From Candidatus Micrarchaeia archaeon (GTDB lineage: Archaea; Micrarchaeota; Micrarchaeia; Anstonellales; JAHKLY01), in NCBI GenBank assembly GCA_041653315.1, contig JBAZFO010000003.1, positions 6,531-70,530 of the forward strand: DNA of 64,000 bases, given 5' to 3'. Below the pieces are notes generated by a model. That model had not been told where the DNA came from. It did no database searches and saw nothing but the letters and a program-made list of their open reading frames with translations. Positions 52,978 through 60,637 of the stretch are shown here, piece by piece. Position 1 is the first letter of the stretch. The number at the start of each line of letters is the position of its first letter. A program made the translations under genes and the position numbers.

Positions 52978-53745
52978 ATGGAAATATCTATTACAAAATT
53001 AGTTGATGAAGGATGGAAATTATATTTAAAAAATTATACTAAATTATTTGTCCCATTTTTATTAATATTAGTATCAACAATAGTATTACTTCTTTCAATG
53101 TTTGGGATTGGTTATTTTTCAGTTTTATCATTAACTGACTTTCAAACTAATATTCAATCAATATTTGCTATAGGTATAATAATATTTATATTCATATTAG
53201 CAATATCAATAATCACTCAAATGCTTGAATTTTCAGTATATAAACCAATACAAGAGATCATAAACAAGAAAAAACCAACAGATTGGAAAAAGAATTTTAA
53301 AAATCAATTTAAAAATACAATAAAAACCATAATTGCAAGTCTAATTATCTTCATTCCTTTATTAATTGCAATTATTTCTTTCGCACTTTCCATTTTTTAT
53401 TATTCTACAAGTACCCTAATTTTTGCAATAGGTATATTAATCACAATTATCTTAGGATTAATAGGAATTGCCTTATTATTTAGTTCAATGTTTATAGAAT
53501 ACAATATTGTACTAAAAAATATGGGAATTATTGAATCTATTAAAAAAAGTATCAAAACAGTAAGACACAATATTGGAATCTGTTTAGTATACTTGTTTTT
53601 TTGGGGTATTCTTAGTTTTATATTATCATTCGTAGGAATGATACCAATTATAGGTATGTTCGTTAATTTGATAATTCAGATATTTATTATAGCTCCTGTA
53701 TCTATTTTTACGTATATTTTATTAGCAAACAAGCTAATAAAATAA
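52978..53745 (+). CDS. Hypothetical polytopic membrane protein
   Basis: A 255-residue protein with about six membrane spans and an N-terminal TKLVDEGWKLYLKNYTKLFVPFLLI segment. A middle stretch MFIEYNIVLKNMGIIESIKKSIKTVRHN resembles proteins of the glycerophosphoryl-diester membrane-domain/DUF7847-like group. GAGGTGAAAATATG sets the start. It follows rtcB by 10 bases and may be cotranscribed. Function unknown. Confidence 0.7.
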   Translation: MEISITKLVDEGWKLYLKNYTKLFVPFLLILVSTIVLLLSMFGIGYFSVLSLTDFQTNIQSIFAIGIIIFIFILAISIITQMLEFSVYKPIQEIINKKKPTDWKKNFKNQFKNTIKTIIASLIIFIPLLIAIISFALSIFYYSTSTLIFAIGILITIILGLIGIALLFSSMFIEYNIVLKNMGIIESIKKSIKTVRHNIGICLVYLFFWGILSFILSFVGMIPIIGMFVNLIIQIFIIAPVSIFTYILLANKLIK

Positions 53746-53793
53746 ACATCTCCTTTTTAAATTTTTTTATTGTAATAATCTCGGCGAGATTGA

Positions 53794-54555
53794 ATGTTTA
53801 GTTGGAATAAAGAAATTGAAGAGATATTAGAAAAATATACTTCGTATAGTATAAATAATGGAAATCTTACAGAATTAGAGATTGAAAAGCTAAAATTGAA
53901 CTTACTTTTAAAAACAATTGAAAATTCAAAAACTTTAATTGAAACAGAAGAAAGAAGCAAACAAATACAACAAAAAATACATGATTTAAGCTATGCATTT
54001 GCATTTGCTTCTTTAAAAGATAGAAAAAAGAGAATAAAAACTAGAATAGAAAAAACAGAAGAATTTATAGAGCGAATAAATAATACCTCAACAAAAGGGG
54101 AATTTTATGAAGAATTAGTCAAACAAGCAAAGGAAAGGATTGAACAGTATAAAAAAATTGAGGGTATCCCAACTATTGAAAGAAATATTGTTGAATCTGT
54201 TTTAAAAAAACAAATTGAAAATAAAGTATCCCAAACTAAAAAACAAATAATAAAAAATGCGATTACTGCTCCTTTAAGACCAGGTAAAGAAGTAAGAGTT
54301 TTATTAGATAAAAAAACATTAACTATAATAAATGAAAAAACAAAAATACAATATGAAACTGAAAACGCAAATAAAGAAATTGAAGAAATATTTAAGATTA
54401 GAAATTTATTTGGTGTTTCATTAAACGAATTATATTCTCCTTTGGTTATAGATATCAAAAAACAAGAGGATAATATAAAAATGGACATAACAGAAAAAAT
54501 ATTTGAAGGAAATAAAATAAAAACTAAAAATCATTCAGTTTTATTTGAAGCATAA
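53794..54555 (+). CDS. Hypothetical helical protein, 253 residues
   Basis: It begins MFSWNKEIEEILEKYTSYSINNGNLTELEIEKLKLNLLLKTIENS. The first 150 residues are helical and charged; residues about 165-235 are strand-rich (PLRPGKEVRVLLDKKTLTIINEKTKIQYE). It lies directly upstream of the L15e operon. It could act in RNA or ribosome metabolism by context, but no family is recognised. Confidence 0.6.
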   Translation: MFSWNKEIEEILEKYTSYSINNGNLTELEIEKLKLNLLLKTIENSKTLIETEERSKQIQQKIHDLSYAFAFASLKDRKKRIKTRIEKTEEFIERINNTSTKGEFYEELVKQAKERIEQYKKIEGIPTIERNIVESVLKKQIENKVSQTKKQIIKNAITAPLRPGKEVRVLLDKKTLTIINEKTKIQYETENANKEIEEIFKIRNLFGVSLNELYSPLVIDIKKQEDNIKMDITEKIFEGNKIKTKNHSVLFEA

Positions 54556-54638
54556 GTTTAAAAACACCTATTTATTTAATAATAATATCGAGATGTGAGC
54601 TTTAAGCTTGAATCGACTAATTCATAGAGGTGAGTTCC

Positions 54639-55166
54639 ATGGGATTATATACCTGGATAAAGAAAAGTTTTCAAAATGAGTATAAAACAGGAAGTTTAGA
54701 ATATAAACAAAGACTTCAAGATTGGAGAAAAGAAGGAGTAATTACTTATGTTGGAAAACCAACAAATATTGCAAGAGCAAGATCCTTAGGATATAAAGCA
54801 AAAGAAGGTTTTTTTGTAGTTAGAGTAAAAACTAAAAAAGGTAGAAGAGCAAGAAGTGCACCTGTTGGGGGTAGAAAACCAAGTAAAAATTTTAAATACA
54901 TTTCCCCAGGAAAATCATATCAAGCTCAGGCAGAAGAAAAAGCTGCAAGAAAATATTCAACTAGGGAAGTACTTAATTCCTATTGGGTAGGAGAAGATGG
55001 GCAACAAAAATATTTCGAAGTAATAATGTATGATTCTACTTTAAATACAATACCAAAAGAATTAAGAAATAAAAAAGGTAGAGCATTTAGAGGATTAACA
55101 AGTATTGGCAAAAAACACAGAAGTATGAGACATAGAGGAAAAGGCATGAATAGGCCAGTAAGATAA
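54639..55166 (+). CDS. rpl15e: Large ribosomal subunit protein L15e
   Basis: From ATG 54639 (GAGGTGAG upstream; the GTG at 54630 is part of that signal) the protein has 175 residues. MGLYTWIKKSFQNEYKTGSLEY, ITYVGKPTNIARARSLGYKAKEGFFVVRV and SIGKKHRSMRHRGKGMNRPVR are the classical L15e segments. It is followed by rnp3 and rnp2, the archaeal order. The 80-base leader contains AAGCTTTAAGCTT and a CGA/TCG pairing that may be an autoregulatory structure. Confidence 0.96.
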   Translation: MGLYTWIKKSFQNEYKTGSLEYKQRLQDWRKEGVITYVGKPTNIARARSLGYKAKEGFFVVRVKTKKGRRARSAPVGGRKPSKNFKYISPGKSYQAQAEEKAARKYSTREVLNSYWVGEDGQQKYFEVIMYDSTLNTIPKELRNKKGRAFRGLTSIGKKHRSMRHRGKGMNRPVR

Positions 55167-55173
55167 GATTACT

Positions 55174-55626
55174 ATGTACAATATTGTTTTAAATAAAATA
55201 AAGGAAAATTTTGATTTTGAGGAACTTTTCCTTTATACCTCTTTTTCTATTTTTAAAACAGATAAAATAAGAATCGCATGTTCCCAATGTAAAAAAAATA
55301 AAATTATATACTTAGAAACATACGAGCCTTCAATGGAAATAATTCAAAAACTTAAAGAAAAAAAAAGTATTTTACTTATAAATTTATTAGATATAATAAA
55401 TAAAGAAGGCCCAAATAGAAGTATTTTAATAAATAGAATAAAATTATTATTAAAATTATGTATAAAATATAAAATAGAATTTATATTTTCTTTTTTAGCT
55501 TTAAATGAAATGGAAATGAGAACTTTTAAAGAAGGTATTGCGCTTGGGGTTTTATTAGGTTTAAAACCAATTCAAGCTAAAAATGCATTTATTAATATTA
55601 AAAAATTAACTGAAAAAGAGGAATAA
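55174..55626 (+). CDS. rnp3: RNase P protein Rpp30 (Rnp3), short form
   Basis: A 150-residue protein; typical archaeal Rpp30 is 200 or more, so it is reduced. The recognisable parts are GPNRSILINRIKLLLKLCIKYKIEFIFSFLALNEMEMRTFKEGIALGVLLGL, the end of the TIM-barrel-like fold. The N-terminal barrel strands are shortened. Position between L15e and Pop5 confirms it. It supports pre-tRNA 5' processing with Pop5 and the RNase P RNA, which is not seen in this window. Confidence 0.85.
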   Translation: MYNIVLNKIKENFDFEELFLYTSFSIFKTDKIRIACSQCKKNKIIYLETYEPSMEIIQKLKEKKSILLINLLDIINKEGPNRSILINRIKLLLKLCIKYKIEFIFSFLALNEMEMRTFKEGIALGVLLGLKPIQAKNAFINIKKLTEKEE

Positions 55627-55630
55627 AAAA

Positions 55631-55957
55631 ATGGGAATAAAGCCTACTGCAAGAATGAAAAAGAGATATATTGCATTTCAAGTTATTGGAAAAGATGCAG
55701 ATAAAATTAGTGATATTGAAATTAAAAATACATTTTATTCTATTCTTAATCAGCTTTATGGAGAAATTGGTTTTTCAAATTTAGGTTTTAATTTAATTGA
55801 ATATAAAGAAAAAAAAGGAATAGTTCGTTTTAGAAGACAAGAATTAGAAAAAGCAATATCTAGTTTTGCATTTATAAAAAATATAAACAACAAAGAAGCT
55901 CGTTTATCTCCTTTAAGTACTAGTGGAAGTTTAAAAAAATTAAGAGAAAAGTTATAA
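55631..55957 (+). CDS. rnp2: RNase P protein Pop5 (Rnp2)
   Basis: A 108-residue protein, RMKKRYIAFQVIGKDADKISDIEIKNTFYSILNQLYGEIGFSNLGFNLIEYKEKKGIVRFRRQELEKAI; the RYIAF start and the final IVRFRR strand are typical of Pop5, which forms a heterotetramer with Rpp30. It starts 5 bases after rnp3 and ends converging on a reverse-strand gene (6-base overlap). Confidence 0.92.
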   Translation: MGIKPTARMKKRYIAFQVIGKDADKISDIEIKNTFYSILNQLYGEIGFSNLGFNLIEYKEKKGIVRFRRQELEKAISSFAFIKNINNKEARLSPLSTSGSLKKLREKL

Positions 55958-56542
55958 TTCTTGTTCTAATTCATTTAATACTCTTTTAAGATTATATAAT
56001 TTACCTAAAACAAATGGGTCTTCTGTTTTTTCATATATTACTTGATAATATTCCTTTCTATTAGAAAAAGCTAAAAATAAATCTCTTTTTAAATTTAAAA
56101 AATCAATATAATTTTTATCAGAATCTAATTTATTTTGCATAAAGGGTTTTAACTCTTCAGTAATATATCTTAATTTAAATAGACAATCTAAATTCTTTCC
56201 AAGTTTCGTTAATTCTAATGCTTTTTTAGAAGCCAACAATAAATTTTTAGATGCAAATAACATTCTTTCAATATACAAGTCTTCTGAAATATCTGTATCC
56301 AAAGATAATAATTTTGAAGATTTTAAAGCAAATTTTGCTGCTTTCGCAAACTGATTATTCTCTGCAAAATATTCTGCTAACTCCCATAGATGATTGGATA
56401 ACTTATTTTTTGAAGAAATTGAATTACCACCAAATATTTTTGCACTCAAAATTTTAGTATTTAAAAAAATTTGAATTGCCCTATCTTGTAAAGGTACTGG
56501 AAAAAAATCTCTTTGTATTTTTGTATTAATTTCTGATAACAT
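55952..56542 (-). CDS. Hypothetical helical protein, 196 residues
   Basis: It starts MLSEINTKIQRDFFPVPLQDRAIQIFLN and is nearly all helix (NQFAKAAKFALKSSKLLSL, NLLLASKKALELTKLGKN). This resembles tetratricopeptide-like helical pairs, perhaps a scaffold. The neighbour at 56564-56974 is similar in style and may be a partner. Family unknown. Confidence 0.55.
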   Translation of the reverse strand: MLSEINTKIQRDFFPVPLQDRAIQIFLNTKILSAKIFGGNSISSKNKLSNHLWELAEYFAENNQFAKAAKFALKSSKLLSLDTDISEDLYIERMLFASKNLLLASKKALELTKLGKNLDCLFKLRYITEELKPFMQNKLDSDKNYIDFLNLKRDLFLAFSNRKEYYQVIYEKTEDPFVLGKLYNLKRVLNELEQEL

Positions 56543-56563
56543 ATTTACACTTCCATTATTAAC

Positions 56564-56974
56564 TTATATTCCATATATTCTTTTAAAACTAGTATTTCTT
56601 CCTTCTTTTATTTCCTCCTCAGTTAATTCAACATCTTCAACATAACTTAAGAATTTTTCTATTTGTTCTAATTTCTTTTCGCTATTTAAGTTTTCAAAAC
56701 AATCTTTTGCACACAAAAGCATCATTTTAGCCAATTTTCTTTCTTGCTCTCCTCCTTTATTTAATAAAACCTTTGCTCTTCTTAAACAGATATCTCCTGC
56801 TGAATTATATTTTAATAAGGATTTTTTTCTTTTTGCTACTTCAAATCTATGATTTGAAAAAGCTAATTCACTTAACATTTTTGCTTGTATCCAAACATAC
56901 ATTCTTTCTCTTAAAGTTAATTCAGATATAATAAACTCTTTAGGTTCTGTAAATCTACTTACCAAATTAAACAC
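56564..56974 (-). CDS. Hypothetical helical protein, 136 residues
   Basis: It begins MFNLVSRFTEPKEFIISELTLRERMYVWIQAKMLSELAF and ends with VEDVELTEEEIKEGRNTSFKRIYGI. Helical repeats RRAKVLLNKGGEQERKLAKMMLLCAKDCFENLN resemble those of the following gene, 21 bases away, so the pair is likely an operon. GAGGTG lies upstream of the start. Unknown function. Confidence 0.55.
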   Translation of the reverse strand: MFNLVSRFTEPKEFIISELTLRERMYVWIQAKMLSELAFSNHRFEVAKRKKSLLKYNSAGDICLRRAKVLLNKGGEQERKLAKMMLLCAKDCFENLNSEKKLEQIEKFLSYVEDVELTEEEIKEGRNTSFKRIYGI

Positions 56975-57051
56975 CTCTCTAATTAATATTAGTTTTGTGT
57001 TAAAATATATATTTAGTTGTATTTAAAAAGGTTTTTATATGGGGATTTATA

Positions 57052-57106
57052 AAAAAACGCTGGAGCAAATAAAATTTGCTTGGTGCATTTTTTCTACAGA
57101 AAAAAT
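57052..57106 (-). terminator. Double-hairpin terminator after tRNA-Ser
   Basis: Reverse strand: the perfect ATTTTTTCT/AGAAAAAAT hairpin, then AGCAAAT/ATTTGCT with GCACC/GCG flanks, then a run of seven T. It directly follows the tRNA 3' end. Confidence 0.6.
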
Positions 57107-57108
57107 AG

Positions 57109-57325
57109 CGCCGAGGGAGGGATTTATTCAATTTCTTTCTTTTTGGTTAAGCTTTTTCTTTCTTTTTAAAGAAAGAAAAAGGTTATTGAACCCCCAAGTC
57201 CGTGAAGACACACGATTTCTTATTTTTATTTTGTTTTCTTTTCTTTGCTTAAGCTTTCTTTTCTTTTCCAAAAGAAAAGAAAGGTTATTCCAGTCGTGCG
57301 CACTACCAGATTATGCGACCTCGGC
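57109..57325 (-). tRNA. tRNA-Ser(GGA) with introns in the anticodon loop and T-loop
   Basis: Acceptor GCCGAGG/CCTCGGC with discriminator G, anticodon arm CACGA-CTGGAAA-TCGTG, long variable arm (TGTCTTCACGGACTT) and T-stem GGGGG/CCCTC define a class II tRNA-Ser. Intron 1 (57217-57287, 71 nt) lies after A37; intron 2 (57124-57185, 62 nt) follows TTCAA in the T-loop. Both begin TAACC, followed by a pyrimidine arm and two purine arms around AAGCTTAA, so they are relatives. Intron 2 closely matches the tRNA-Lys intron, including GTTC/GAAT pairing at the junction. Splicing gives an 84-nt tRNA. CCA is not encoded. Confidence 0.9.
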
Positions 57326-57421
57326 ATTACTATGACGAGGGTTGTAAGCTTTGCTTACTTTACCTCGGCATGAATATAATATATGACGGAGGATTTTCAT
57401 GAAATGAAAACTGACCTCGGC
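57326..57421 (-). repeat. tRNA-Ser leader with two copies of the acceptor 5' strand
   Basis: Reverse-strand GCCGAGGT occurs at 57369 and 57421 in addition to the tRNA itself at 57325 (44 and 52 bases apart). After each copy a hairpin (GTAAGC/GCTTAC or TTTTCAT/ATGAAAA) is closed by GAGG with CCTC or CCCTCG, which could equally pair with the next acceptor copy. Confidence 0.75.
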
Positions 57422-57545
57422 ATAATTATTAATAAACAATAATTAACTACAGAAATTATAATAATAAGACTTTAAAAATTAACCGGATGAAAAAATCAAG
57501 ATATTTAAAAAGTAGTTAATTAAGATATCCTCTTTATTATTTTAA

Positions 57546-58421
57546 TTATCTAAACTCTATTGATTCTGGAGTATGTACTCTGTAATATCTTCCGAGTTTA
57601 CATATCAATCCATTAATCTCCATAGACATTTGATCAGATCTATCTTTAGAATATGCATAACGCGTTTTACAGAAAGAGGGAACATCAGAAAAAAAATTAG
57701 TATCTACAATCCGAGTATGTTTCAAAAATTTTGGTTGAATAAAACCATGAGAATCATAAGTTGTAATAAATTTAGATTCAATAAACATATTCAAAACTAC
57801 CTCTAACCCATAACCTATTCTTTTAACTACCTCTGGTTTTTCATTTTTATCTATTACAATTCCAGTAATTAAATAAAACCAAGGTATGATTGATTTTTTT
57901 CGTCTAAAAATTTGTTTAAATAGTTGAAACCAAGAGATTTTCTTTTTATCATCTAAAATAGGTTCTAATGCCTTAATTCTTAAAGCTCTTTGGCCACTTA
58001 AATAAGTGATGCTCTCCTTTGTTGTTCCAATTGTCATATTTATGTTTTCATTATTTAATATTGGATTAATAAGCATATCAATTTGTTCTTCTGAAACCTT
58101 TAGTAAATCAGCATCCAACATTAAAATTATATCTGCGCCCATTTGATAAGATGCTTTTGCTGCGCAATAAAATGCAAATGCTTTTCCCATATTTTCAGGT
58201 AAAACAATATTAATAAAACCGGGATTTTCTAAATAAGCTTCTAATTTTCTCTGTGAACTATCTTTACTTCCATCATTAATTGCTATTATGCCATCTATTT
58301 TCCCTTCATTCAACATATCATTTAAAGGATTAAGTGTTTTATGTAAATTTTTAGCTTCATTATAAACTGGCACAATTGCCATTATTTTATGTGGCTTTTT
58401 GGCTGTTTTTTGAGATTTCAT
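57546..58421 (-). CDS. Family 2 glycosyltransferase
   Basis: A 291-residue protein with IMAIVPVYNEAKNLHKTL (residues 13-30), IIAINDGSKDSS and GADIILMLDADLL, the nucleotide-sugar and metal-binding D-x-D motifs of GT-A fold enzymes. It has no membrane span. It may glycosylate lipids or surface proteins such as the pilins. It is a lone gene after tRNA-Ser. Confidence 0.92.
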   Translation of the reverse strand: MKSQKTAKKPHKIMAIVPVYNEAKNLHKTLNPLNDMLNEGKIDGIIAINDGSKDSSQRKLEAYLENPGFINIVLPENMGKAFAFYCAAKASYQMGADIILMLDADLLKVSEEQIDMLINPILNNENINMTIGTTKESITYLSGQRALRIKALEPILDDKKKISWFQLFKQIFRRKKSIIPWFYLITGIVIDKNEKPEVVKRIGYGLEVVLNMFIESKFITTYDSHGFIQPKFLKHTRIVDTNFFSDVPSFCKTRYAYSKDRSDQMSMEINGLICKLGRYYRVHTPESIEFR

Positions 58422-58564
58422 ATTAAAAGATGTGTTTTTGGGTGTTTATAAATGTAATGTTTTATATAAAAAAAGTATAATTATTTAAATAAAATAATAA
58501 AAATTAAATAGAAAAATAAAAAAATAGAAAAATAAAAAATAAGAAAAATAAAAAAAGATTTGGC
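58422..58564 (-). terminator. T-rich terminator region after the HEAT-like gene
   Basis: On the reverse strand 58490-58560 is a series of T-runs split by single A or C (TTTTTTTATTTTTC repeated). A very similar tract follows rps10 at about 60270-60320, including TCTATTTAATTTTTATT. Repeated T-runs are how archaeal RNA polymerase stops. No gene is seen in the interval. Confidence 0.6.
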
Positions 58565-60139
58565 CTAGATTATTGAAAATCTTTCTTTTTTATGTTCTGT
58601 TGGTGCACCGGGACCACCTATTTTTTCTACTTTTTCTGTTTTTCTTGCTTGCACAAGTATCTCATTTGCATCTGGAGGTAAAAGTTCTCCTTGTGTTATT
58701 TTGCCTGCCTCAGCTCTTTGTACCATATACCCAACAATAATATCTACACATTTATCGGGTGAATTAATACCTAATTCGTCTTTTATATATTCTAATGCAA
58801 ATGCGGCTTCGGCCCTTAAATATTCCTCCAAAGAAGGAGTATATATAATTGAAGTCAAAATTCCAACTCTGTCCTCAATCCCCGTATTTTCTTTTAAACC
58901 TTCAATTCCCTCAAGTAACGCTCCTTCAAATCCCTTTCTTAATTCTGGACTAAATCTTTCTTCATCTTGTATTTGGCGTGCAATTAGTATTAATTCTCCT
59001 TGATAAGCTAGGGTGCGAGCAGCCGTCAAATAAGCCCTGGTTTTAAGTTTTTTTTGTTCTGGCGTAGCTTCTGAAAAATGCTTAATAGACTCTATCTCTC
59101 CTCTTTTTGCTAAAGCCATCATTCCTTTTGCTTTTATTACATCATTTATTTCTGCAGATGCTAAAGAAATTGCAAAAATTTCTGGATACATACATATCGT
59201 ACGTTTATTGTCGCAACAATCAAAAATGTTTCCTAATTCTTCTTCTGCTTTCTTAATTAGCTCTTCACTTCTTTTATTGGGGTCCTCTGTATTTATGTTT
59301 ATTATCTCTAATATTTCTTCTGATTTTCCCATTCTTCCATATGCTTTAATATATATCTCGCTTAATCTCTCATTTAGTAAATTATTCTCTAATAGATAGG
59401 TTAAATATAAATCAACTGCCGTATCACTAACTATATTCATATCTAATATAAAATTAATTGCTATCTCTAAACTATCTTCAATTTTTTCTTTTAATTTTCC
59501 AATGCGAAATTCTTCTTTTCCCCATATCCCACATAAGATAGATAATTCTCCTTTTGATCCTAATTTTTCAATAATAAAACTAAGTGCTGCATTTATTCTT
59601 TTTATCTCTTTATCTTTACCTTGGTTCTTAATTAATAACATATGTAATGGATCTATATATTCACTTTTTTTACACTTTTTAATAAATAAAGATACAGTAT
59701 CTTCACTTAATAAATCAAATTTCTTTTCAATTATAACTGTTATTATATCTTTCCATTTTTTACTTATAGATATCTCTCCAATTCTTCTTAAGATTAGATC
59801 AGTTAATCTATTTTCGTTTATTAATGAAATTAACATAACTTTTTCTGTATTTTTTATATCATCACTTTTTAAACTCTCACTAATCTTTTTAATTACTATT
59901 CTTTCTATAGTTTTTTTGATTTTTTTACTCATTAATTCATCATAAAAAACATGTTCAAAAAAAGGTATAAAATTAAATAAATATGTCTCATTTTTTTCTA
60001 TTGCTTCAATAAAATATATTTCAATAAATTCTTTATCTTCTAGTGTTTTTGCTTGTTTATATACACTTTTTAAATCTGCTAATGCCCCTTTATCTCTAAG
60101 AGATTCTAAAGCTTGTATAAACTCCACTCTACTAACCAT
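58565..60139 (-). CDS. Helical-repeat (HEAT-like) protein, 524 residues
   Basis: From the ATG at 60139, preceded by GGGGGATAG, the protein reads MVSRVEFIQALESLRDKGALADLKSVYKQ. It is an array of paired helices (LAEAEINDVIKAKGMMALAKRGEIESIKHF, LRAEAAFALEYIKDELG), most like HEAT or armadillo repeats, ending in a Lys-rich tail EHKKERFSII. It probably acts as a protein-binding scaffold. Family unknown. A similar-style protein is encoded at 62045-63562. Confidence 0.6.
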   Translation of the reverse strand: MVSRVEFIQALESLRDKGALADLKSVYKQAKTLEDKEFIEIYFIEAIEKNETYLFNFIPFFEHVFYDELMSKKIKKTIERIVIKKISESLKSDDIKNTEKVMLISLINENRLTDLILRRIGEISISKKWKDIITVIIEKKFDLLSEDTVSLFIKKCKKSEYIDPLHMLLIKNQGKDKEIKRINAALSFIIEKLGSKGELSILCGIWGKEEFRIGKLKEKIEDSLEIAINFILDMNIVSDTAVDLYLTYLLENNLLNERLSEIYIKAYGRMGKSEEILEIININTEDPNKRSEELIKKAEEELGNIFDCCDNKRTICMYPEIFAISLASAEINDVIKAKGMMALAKRGEIESIKHFSEATPEQKKLKTRAYLTAARTLAYQGELILIARQIQDEERFSPELRKGFEGALLEGIEGLKENTGIEDRVGILTSIIYTPSLEEYLRAEAAFALEYIKDELGINSPDKCVDIIVGYMVQRAEAGKITQGELLPPDANEILVQARKTEKVEKIGGPGAPTEHKKERFSII

Positions 60140-60157
60140 TCTATCCCCCCACAACAC

Positions 60158-60323
60158 TTAGTATCTCTTATATTATGTGGTTTATTTTTTAAAGGTTTGT
60201 ATAATTCATTTTTTATAACAACAAAATATATTTATTAAAGATAAATAAAATAATGAAAATTAAAATGAAACAGTAGTGTAATAAAAATTAAATAGAAAGA
60301 AAATAAAAAATAAGAAAAAGAAG
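60158..60323 (-). terminator. Intergenic region with T-rich terminator after rps10
   Basis: The part next to rps10 (60245-60323) is a reverse-strand T-rich tract homologous to the one at 58490-58560. The other end, 60160-60200, holds an AT-rich promoter for the gene below. No coding frame is seen. Confidence 0.55.
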
Positions 60324-60629
60324 TTAATCCAAAGTGATTCTTACATAAACATCATCGGGAACTTTAACACGCATAATTTGTCTTAAAGTTCTTTCATCTC
60401 CTTTGACATCTATAAGGCGTTTATGAATGCGCATTTCCCAGTGTTCATAGGTTTCTGTTCCATCTCCACATGGACTTTTCCTTGTTCCAACTTTCATTTT
60501 CTTAGTAGGTAAAGGAACAGGTCCTTTAATTGGTACACCTGTTATTTTTGCAATCTCAATTATTTGAGAGCAAACATCCTCTAATTTTTGTGGATCTTTT
60601 CCTATGAGTTTTATTCGCGCATTCGCCAT
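60324..60629 (-). CDS. rps10: Small ribosomal subunit protein uS10
   Basis: A 101-residue protein. [72 protein letters not shown] is typical of archaeal S10, including the loop that contacts the 30S head. It starts 8 bases after the EF-1A stop, the standard archaeal order tuf-rps10. Confidence 0.97.
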   Translation of the reverse strand: MANARIKLIGKDPQKLEDVCSQIIEIAKITGVPIKGPVPLPTKKMKVGTRKSPCGDGTETYEHWEMRIHKRLIDVKGDERTLRQIMRVKVPDDVYVRITLD

Positions 60630-60637
60630 TTAATCAC

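Noticed and set aside
57039..57335. A 98-residue forward open frame
   Set aside because: It covers the reverse-strand tRNA-Ser and its introns; the Phe/Leu/Ser-rich product is an artefact.
58490..60320. Two similar A/T-rich tracts as a mobile repeat
   Set aside because: They are T-run terminators downstream of two reverse-strand genes; low complexity explains most of the likeness.
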